Of a DNA stretch of 15,542 bases, positions 14,863-15,542 are shown one piece after another (within the stretch, counting starts at the first letter, position 1; each line of letters begins with the position of its first letter). Under the pieces are notes generated by a model that worked only from the letters and a program-made list of their open reading frames with translations, was not told where the DNA came from and ran no database searches. The position numbers and the translations under genes were made by a program. The stretch spans positions 1 to 15,542 of the forward strand of contig JAZUIF010000069.1 of assembly GCA_045642085.1 (NCBI GenBank). Reading direction: 5' to 3'. Origin of the DNA: UBA1723 sp045642085. GTDB taxonomy: Bacteria > Bacteroidota > Bacteroidia > Bacteroidales > Paludibacteraceae.

Positions 14863-14906
14863 TTTTACGGAGAATCCCACTTTAGCGTGTTATGGCTCTC
14901 GTAAAA
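14863..14906 (+). promoter_or_regulatory. Structured 5' leader of the small membrane-protein gene
   Basis: TTTTACG (14863-14869) pairs perfectly with CGTAAAA (14900-14906). After a bulged G the stem continues with AGA (14871-14873) and TCT (14897-14899). It would form right at the 5' end of the P3 transcript. A 15-codon frame (MALVKSKLHIIQFLY, 14892-14939) starts inside it. Either could control expression, but no known riboswitch is recognised. Confidence 0.35.
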
Positions 14907-15022
14907 TCAAAGCTGCATATCATACAGTTTTTATATTGATTCTTATAGTAATTTATTCTTTTTTTCCAATAATCATGTCGAAATATGCATTGATATGATA
15001 GAAATAAAACTTTGAAATTGTT

Positions 15023-15433
15023 ATGAATATTATAAATAAAGTAAGACACGTCTTTCCATATTTGTATTATCGTGCTTATAATTATTTTGTAAGTTTAGAC
15101 CCTCTATGTGGAGCTGATTTGAGGGCATGGTTTTTTGTTGGCTTTATAAAAACGTTGTATTTTATTTCATTTGTAAGTGTTCCGTTACTGCAGTTTGGCA
15201 TTGTGGAAAATCCTTTCTTTATCCTTTTATGTGTTCTAACTGCAACTGCACTATTTATTATAGATAAGAAAAAACACCAAAAGTACAAAGAGATGTTTGT
15301 GCTTTGGAGAAAAAAAGAATCTAAGTCTCAAAGACGATTAAGAGGTGTTTTTTTAATTATATTTTGTATGTTTTCTTTTTTGTCAATTATTCTTACCGAT
15401 TATATATTCATTTGGATCGCTAAAATTATCTAA
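15023..15433 (+). CDS. Small multi-pass membrane protein, unknown function
   Basis: A 136-residue basic protein that I do not assign to a named family. It has an aromatic-rich N-terminus (VRHVFPYLYYRAYNYF), then hydrophobic segments at about residues 37-58, 64-80 and 108-134. A lysine/arginine-rich stretch between the last two (80-107) is probably cytoplasmic. It has its own promoter (P3) and lies after the clpV terminator, so it is not part of the structural operon. Small membrane proteins next to T6SS genes are sometimes immunity proteins against membrane- or envelope-acting effectors. That is a guess from location, as no partner toxin is visible in the window. Very low GC compared with the tss genes. 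Confidence 0.65.
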   Translation: MNIINKVRHVFPYLYYRAYNYFVSLDPLCGADLRAWFFVGFIKTLYFISFVSVPLLQFGIVENPFFILLCVLTATALFIIDKKKHQKYKEMFVLWRKKESKSQRRLRGVFLIIFCMFSFLSIILTDYIFIWIAKII

Positions 15434-15494
15434 ATGGAAATCATTTAGTGGCGACATTATTTGAAAACACATACGTTTCAGTAAAAACGGTGAA

Positions 15495-15522
15495 AACTTA
15501 ATCTTAGGTTCTTTATTTTTTT
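15495..15522 (+). terminator. Possible weak terminator near window end
   Basis: AACTTA (15495-15500) pairs with TAGGTT (15505-15510), including one G-T pair and a 4-base loop, and is followed by CTTTATTTTTTT. It lies about 60 bases after the stop of the small membrane-protein gene. The stem is short and AT-rich, so efficiency is doubtful. Confidence 0.35.
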
Positions 15523-15542
15523 GTCAAATTAAACATTTTTTT

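Overview
The window reads as the chromosome of a Bacteroidota (Bacteroidales-like) bacterium. It is moderately AT-rich and shows the phylum's characteristic promoter (TTG-N19-TAnnTTTG) three times. It carries the part of a Bacteroidota-type (T6SSiii) type VI secretion locus that encodes the baseplate, the membrane complex and the sheath-recycling ATPase. The sheath/tube genes (tssB, tssC, tssD/hcp) and vgrG/tssI are not here, and neither is any recognisable effector; they presumably lie outside the window.

Layout, all on the + strand: 1-223, upstream DNA with promoter P1; 224-5507, tssE-tssF-tssN-tssK-tssG, tightly packed (overlaps or 3-40 bp gaps); 5504-6001, a single-pass membrane subunit in the tssQ position; 6023-6929, a 907-bp composite element made of two near-identical ~211-bp structured direct repeats around a small GxxExxY-family (PD-(D/E)XK-like) gene; 6954-8328, tssO and the PKD-domain gene tssP; 8341-9753, an AlbA_2/HATPase_c_4/winged-helix putative regulator with five exact 12-bp in-frame repeats (TTQK x5); 9786-9815, promoter P2; 10006-12453, tssR encoding a large lipoprotein; 12472-12491, a perfect GC-rich hairpin; 12528-14777, tssH/clpV; 14795-14826, a strong terminator; 14825-14854, promoter P3; 15023-15433, a small multi-pass membrane protein of unknown function.

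How they work together: TssE, TssF, TssG and TssK form the cytoplasmic baseplate. TssN is a polytopic inner-membrane protein that links the baseplate to the envelope. The tssQ-position protein, TssO, TssP and TssR complete the Bacteroidota-specific membrane complex that replaces TssJLM. TssH/ClpV recycles the contracted sheath.

The operon looks interrupted twice by accessory DNA: once between tssQ and tssO, and once between tssP and tssR. P1 and P2 resemble each other well beyond the promoter consensus and share an identical 13-base early-leader element, suggesting that the two halves of the machine are controlled together. The least explained structure is the composite element at 6023-6929: a nuclease-fold gene bracketed by repeats rich in hairpins and inverted symmetry.
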